The notes below the pieces were generated by a model. That model ran no database searches. It saw only the letters and a program-made list of their open reading frames with translations, and was not told where the DNA came from. The position numbers and the translations under genes were made by a program. A stretch of 64,000 bases of DNA from DASCOT01 sp965197275 (GTDB taxonomy: Bacteria > Acidobacteriota > UBA890 > WLXD01): NCBI GenBank assembly GCA_965197275.1, contig CBDAMQ010000034.1, positions 434,001 through 498,000 on the forward strand, written 5' to 3'. Position 1 is the stretch's first letter; each line of letters starts with the position of its first letter. Shown in pieces: positions 61,325-64,000 of the stretch.

Positions 61325-62806
61325 CTAGAAGCGCGCTGCAATGGTGTCGAGGAACTCGACCTGCCGCTGCTCCGCCAGGGCCCGCGTCTTGCCGAAGGTG
61401 ATCACATCGAGCTTACCGGCCGGCTCGAGGCATCCGACGTTCAGCACGATGGCCCATCCGCTGCCGGAACGGGCATCGAAGAGCACGTCCGGGAGCCGTC
61501 GTACGAACTCCTCGAGGCCGATGCCCTCGAGGCAATCGTCGTGTAGCACGCCGGCGATGTACGGTTTCTTCCGGTAGTCACCGAAGAGTCGATTCATCAG
61601 GCTCATCGGCGTGCTCGCTCCTCCCCATCGTCCGTTGCACTCGGTGAACTTGATAGTGGCGTCCACCAAACTCGAGCCGCAAAGGACGGTGTCGAACGAG
61701 CAGCGCCCAACGTAGTTGAGTAGCTGGAAGAGCCTCCCCATGAGCAAGCCGGCGGCGCCGATACGCTCTTGCAGAGCGCCGGGCAATCGACTGCGTACGC
61801 TGCCTTGAAAAACGTGCTCCTGGCCGGGATAGAAGCGCTGATCGAACACCCCCTCCAGCAGCGGCGGTCCGTTGCCCAGCGGCGGGATCCAGAGCTGAAT
61901 GCTGGGCGATCCTGCGATCTCTGTGATCCACGGCTCGACCGATACGGGCGGCGAGCCGACATGCCAGCCGTGATCAGCGAGCCAATCGGTAACGAATGTC
62001 ACGAGCGATTCCGACGATCGATTCAGTATCGTTTCCCGATCGATAATCTCTGTGCCCATTCCGGAAGCGCTGTCGGCGAGCTTGATTGCCACCCGCTGCG
62101 CGTCGGCCGCGATCCGAGAGAGGTGGCCGGCCACCTCCGACGCCGTGTTTCCAGTGCGCGATTCCAGCGCCCACTCCGCGCCGAGAACTCGCTCTACAGC
62201 CGATCGGAACCACACCTTGTTGTTGGAGAGCTCGGTCAGCCCGGGCGGCGGGGCTAGTACCTGCACCCGGCGTCCACTGCGGACGGCAAGCCGTCTACCG
62301 AGCTTCCACGCCGCCTCGAGTCCCATGTACGGATGCAGCCAGAAGTCGCCCCGCGCCTCCTGGGCCGCAGTCAGGATGCTCTCCTGTGCGACCTCGTCGT
62401 TCAGGAGCGCCTCGAAAGCGGCGTACGTCAGCGCACCGGGTGCAGGGAGCGCTTGAACGTACTGTGACCGACCTAGCCCGAGGTGCTGTGCGAGATAGTC
62501 GGCGTAGCCGTGAATCGGCGGGAACGTCCCGGCGACGAGATCGCCGTCCTGTTGACGGACGAATGCCCGGCTCGGGTAGTAGTCGATACCCGCGATACCG
62601 CGTAGATGCGTTATCAACGAGAAGTCGTCGACGTGCAGTGTGCAGGCGTCGTCATCCGGGAGTACGTCCGCCACTTGATCCCGAAAACGATGGCCGTCGG
62701 TCATCAATCGGTCGTCACCGCGGCCGAGGGCTCCGGCGATGCGTTTGAGCCGTCGATCGGCTTCCTTGCTGACCCTCATGGGTCTGACCGGGGTGAGGGC
62801 GATCAT
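61325..62806 (-). CDS. ATP-grasp superfamily protein inside the ATP synthase F0 cluster
   Basis: A 493-residue soluble protein. It has a Rossmann-like N-terminal part (ALGRGDDRLMTDGHRFRDQV; VLAPPPGLTELSNNKVWFRS) and an ATP-grasp core: RVAIKLADSASGMGTEII, a glycine-loop strand with lysine, then VDATIKFTECNGRWGGASTP carrying the metal-binding Glu-x-Asn-x-Arg typical of the family. The organisation (pre-ATP-grasp plus ATP-grasp) recalls carboxylate-amine ligases such as the PGM1-type peptide ligases, but I cannot name the substrate. It stands between atpZ and atpI on the same strand. A start at ATG 62806 has CAGGG upstream; ATG 62779 is the alternative. Frame and motifs are intact. Confidence 0.7.
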   Translation of the reverse strand: MIALTPVRPMRVSKEADRRLKRIAGALGRGDDRLMTDGHRFRDQVADVLPDDDACTLHVDDFSLITHLRGIAGIDYYPSRAFVRQQDGDLVAGTFPPIHGYADYLAQHLGLGRSQYVQALPAPGALTYAAFEALLNDEVAQESILTAAQEARGDFWLHPYMGLEAAWKLGRRLAVRSGRRVQVLAPPPGLTELSNNKVWFRSAVERVLGAEWALESRTGNTASEVAGHLSRIAADAQRVAIKLADSASGMGTEIIDRETILNRSSESLVTFVTDWLADHGWHVGSPPVSVEPWITEIAGSPSIQLWIPPLGNGPPLLEGVFDQRFYPGQEHVFQGSVRSRLPGALQERIGAAGLLMGRLFQLLNYVGRCSFDTVLCGSSLVDATIKFTECNGRWGGASTPMSLMNRLFGDYRKKPYIAGVLHDDCLEGIGLEEFVRRLPDVLFDARSGSGWAIVLNVGCLEPAGKLDVITFGKTRALAEQRQVEFLDTIAARF

Positions 62807-63018
62807 CGATCCCTGGCTGTTGTAGGGTGGTGCACGTTACCGCAATGGTGCCGGGAGCCTGGCCTGAAACCAAGCGTTTCGACGCTACCTGGCGCCTCGA
62901 TTGGCGATGGTGCGCGGCGTTCTGGCGATCTGAGAATCGGGGAAGAACATGGGCGCGAGGATCCTGGTCCTGATAACGTCGGCGACCCTTTTGCTCACCG
63001 GGGCGGTGGAGGACCGTC
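62807..63018 (-). other. Gap between atpZ and the ATP-grasp gene
   Basis: 212 bp. A small plus-strand frame from 62949 has a hydrophobic start but runs antisense into atpZ and has no homologue-like features. No clear promoter. It would be the leader of the ATP-grasp gene. Confidence 0.4.
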
Positions 63019-63309
63019 CTAGGCGTCGTCCGATTCTTCGCTGGCGGCGGTCTGCTCGGTGGTTTCGAGAGCTGCGAGCGAGCGCAGCAGATTGCGCATC
63101 GCGGCGACGACCCCGAGTGCGAAACCCAGCAGCGCCAGCCAGGGTGCCGTGCCGAACCGTCCATCGAGCCAGTAGCCGCCCATGAACCCGAGGCCGATAG
63201 CCACCGGAAACATCGCGCCTACGTGCCCCAAGAGTGCCAGCTGCTGCGCCCAGCCACGCGCGTCAGCTTGCTCCGCGTCGGGCTGCTCCGGGTCGCGCGG
63301 TGCACTCAT
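63019..63309 (-). CDS. atpZ: AtpZ/AtpI-like ATP synthase accessory protein
   Basis: A 96-residue protein with two membrane helices: LLGHVGAMFPVAIGLGFMGG and ALLGFALGVVAAMRNLLRSL, separated by YWLDGRFGTAPWL. The GFMGGYWLDGRFGTAPW block is diagnostic of the ATPase gene-1 (AtpZ) family, proposed to help ion supply or assembly of F-type ATPases. An acidic C-terminal tail follows. ATG 63309 lies six bases from the end of a dispersed element, whose terminal arm (CAGG) must hold any ribosome binding site. Confidence 0.88.
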   Translation of the reverse strand: MSAPRDPEQPDAEQADARGWAQQLALLGHVGAMFPVAIGLGFMGGYWLDGRFGTAPWLALLGFALGVVAAMRNLLRSLAALETTEQTAASEESDDA

Positions 63310-63315
63310 TGCGAA

Positions 63316-63774
63316 CTAGTGGCCTGTAACAGATGAACGTTGCCTATCGTGGTGGCGAAATGGGCCCGGATGCCAGGCGCACCGACGAGACGGTGTTGGC
63401 ACATCTTGGAGGAGGCGCAACGGGGTAGACGGGCCGATTGCGCCACTGTTCTCTTGATTGGCCTGCGGACAGATGGGCAGTTGCGGGCGATATCGGCGTT
63501 GCGCCTCCTCGACGATGCCCCAGCAGGCCGTGGTGAGAGTGTGATGGGTCTGGCAAGTGGGACTTGCGGGCGAGGGCAAGGATCGACAACGATGCGATGC
63601 CGGCCTCATCGTGGAGGAGGAGAGACGCCGCCATCGCCCGTAACTCCCACTTGCCCGAACCAGACCCATCACACTCTCACCACGGCCTGCTCACATCGCC
63701 TTCCTCGCCGCGCCTGGATCTCACCCGCAAATCCCAGCTGCGATAGGCAACGCTCATCTGTTACAGGCCGCTAG
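63316..63774. repeat. Dispersed element copy 3 (459 bp, contains a nested element)
   Basis: Left end CTAGTGGCCTGTAACAGATG, right end CATCTGTTACAGGCCGCTAG. The outer parts align with copy 2 reversed: GATGCCAGGCGCACCGACGA, CAGATGGGCAGTTGCGGGCG and ATCTCACCCGCAAATCCCA. The match is interrupted by 170 bp (63522-63691). It fills most of the gap between nuoN and atpZ. No open reading frame with coding features is present. Confidence 0.85.
63522..63691. repeat. Nested palindromic element inside copy 3
   Basis: 170 bp bounded by a 32-base perfect terminal inverted repeat that begins AGCAGGCCGTGGTGAGAGTG and ends CACTCTCACCACGGCCTGCT. Beyond the perfect part the arms stay similar (CAAGTGGGACTTGCGGGCG / CGCCCGTAACTCCCACTTG). 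The core around GGGACTTGCGGGCGAGGGC resembles GGGATTTGCGGGTGAGATC of the host element, so the two families are related. Confidence 0.8.
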
Positions 63775-63784
63775 CCAGGCGGGG

Positions 63785-64000
63785 TCAGAACTGCAGGGCG
63801 GCGCGCTGTACCCAATCGACCAACGGTGTGGCCCAGATGATGCCGACCACTGTGATCGAAGCACAGATACCGAGCGTCATCTGTAGCGGCATCGAGTGGG
63901 CGAGCGTCACCTCGTCCTGCGCGTCGCTCATGAACATGGCCTTGGCGATGCGCAGGTAGTAGAAGAGCGATATGGCAGCGTTGATAGCGCCCATGACGGC
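63785..64000 (-). CDS. nuoN: NADH-quinone oxidoreductase subunit N, C-terminal part (cut by window edge)
   Basis: The last 71 residues of a polytopic membrane protein, open to the window edge: AVMGAINAAISLFYYLRIAK, AMFMSDAQDEVTLAHSMPLQ and a final helix MTLGICASITVVGIIWATPL ending WVQRAALQF. The NAAISLFYYLRIAKAMF block is typical of NuoN, the antiporter-like subunit at the end of complex I operons. NuoM or NuoL are less likely because of this motif and the short tail. It is on the same strand as the F0 genes, with a dispersed repeat between. Confidence 0.85.
   Translation of the reverse strand, partial: AVMGAINAAISLFYYLRIAKAMFMSDAQDEVTLAHSMPLQMTLGICASITVVGIIWATPLVDWVQRAALQF

Noticed and set aside
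62949..63185. Small plus-strand frame with a hydrophobic N-terminus
   Set aside because: It runs antisense through atpZ, has no convincing ribosome binding site and becomes Arg-rich noise.
63316..63774. Conserved short peptide gene in the dispersed element
   Set aside because: Similar translated strings occur at each copy in either strand, but stops and frame changes differ between copies and the arms are palindromic, as in a non-coding element.
1..64000. tRNA, rRNA or riboswitch genes
   Set aside because: I saw no cloverleaf with a conserved T-loop (GGTTCGA-type with matching arms), no rRNA segment and no recognised riboswitch core; a covariance-model search would be needed to exclude small RNAs.

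Overview
The window looks like chromosomal DNA from a high-GC, diderm (Gram-negative type) bacterium. LpxC (lipid A), an ExbB/ExbD/TonB set and a Wza-like export protein imply an outer membrane. A von Willebrand factor A protein of the kind common in Acidobacteriota, two GWxTD-type proteins and two FG-GAP/ASPIC-UnbV proteins make Acidobacteriota or a similar phylum my best guess. That is inference from gene families, not a phylogeny.

Layout. 1-3.6 kb (+): the end of ruvB, queA, a DUF721/DciA-like gene and purH. 3.6-11.6 kb (-): lpxC, the two-component pair ntrY-ntrX, then a zinc-ribbon protein and an RDD membrane protein, both rich in low-complexity sequence. 11.9-37.8 kb: a large exopolysaccharide locus of the type usually seen with XrtA/PEP-CTERM systems. 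It holds a sigma-54 activator, an ATPase-dead activator paralogue, Wza-like export protein, outer-membrane barrel, Wzz-like chain-length protein, tyrosine-kinase fusion, flippase, deacetylases, glycosyltransferases, two beta-helix proteins, FemAB and the priming sugar transferase. No exosortase is visible. 37.9-52.8 kb: moaC, two GWxTD proteins flanking two ASPIC/UnbV proteins, a transglutaminase-like TPR lipoprotein, a vWA protein and an exbB-exbD-exbD-tonB-TPR operon. 52.9-59.1 kb (-): five GT4-type glycosyltransferases plus a short companion gene. 59.2-64 kb (-): a UbiA-family remnant, the F0 genes atpE, atpB, atpI and atpZ with an ATP-grasp gene inserted, and the C-terminus of nuoN.

The most interesting feature is a sigma-54 regulon that I reconstruct from sequence alone. 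Three strong -24/-12 promoters lie upstream of the dead activator paralogue, the export gene and, on the other strand 22 kb away, the priming sugar transferase. Each has, 110-170 bp upstream, one or two copies of a 15-bp motif GGAA-N5-TTTCCC (four copies in all, one with C at the first position). The full activator and its ATPase-dead paralogue carry nearly identical Fis-type recognition helices, so they could compete for these operators.

Two other structural features stand out. About sixteen reading-frame lesions (single-base indels and two in-frame stops) are confined to 16.3-34.4 kb; coding quality resumes after each, so they are either very recent or sequence errors. A family of 144-459 bp intergenic elements with CTAG-ended terminal inverted repeats occurs three times. 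It touches the start codon of a glycosyltransferase, the stop codon of atpB and the 5' side of atpZ, and one copy carries a second palindromic element inside it.
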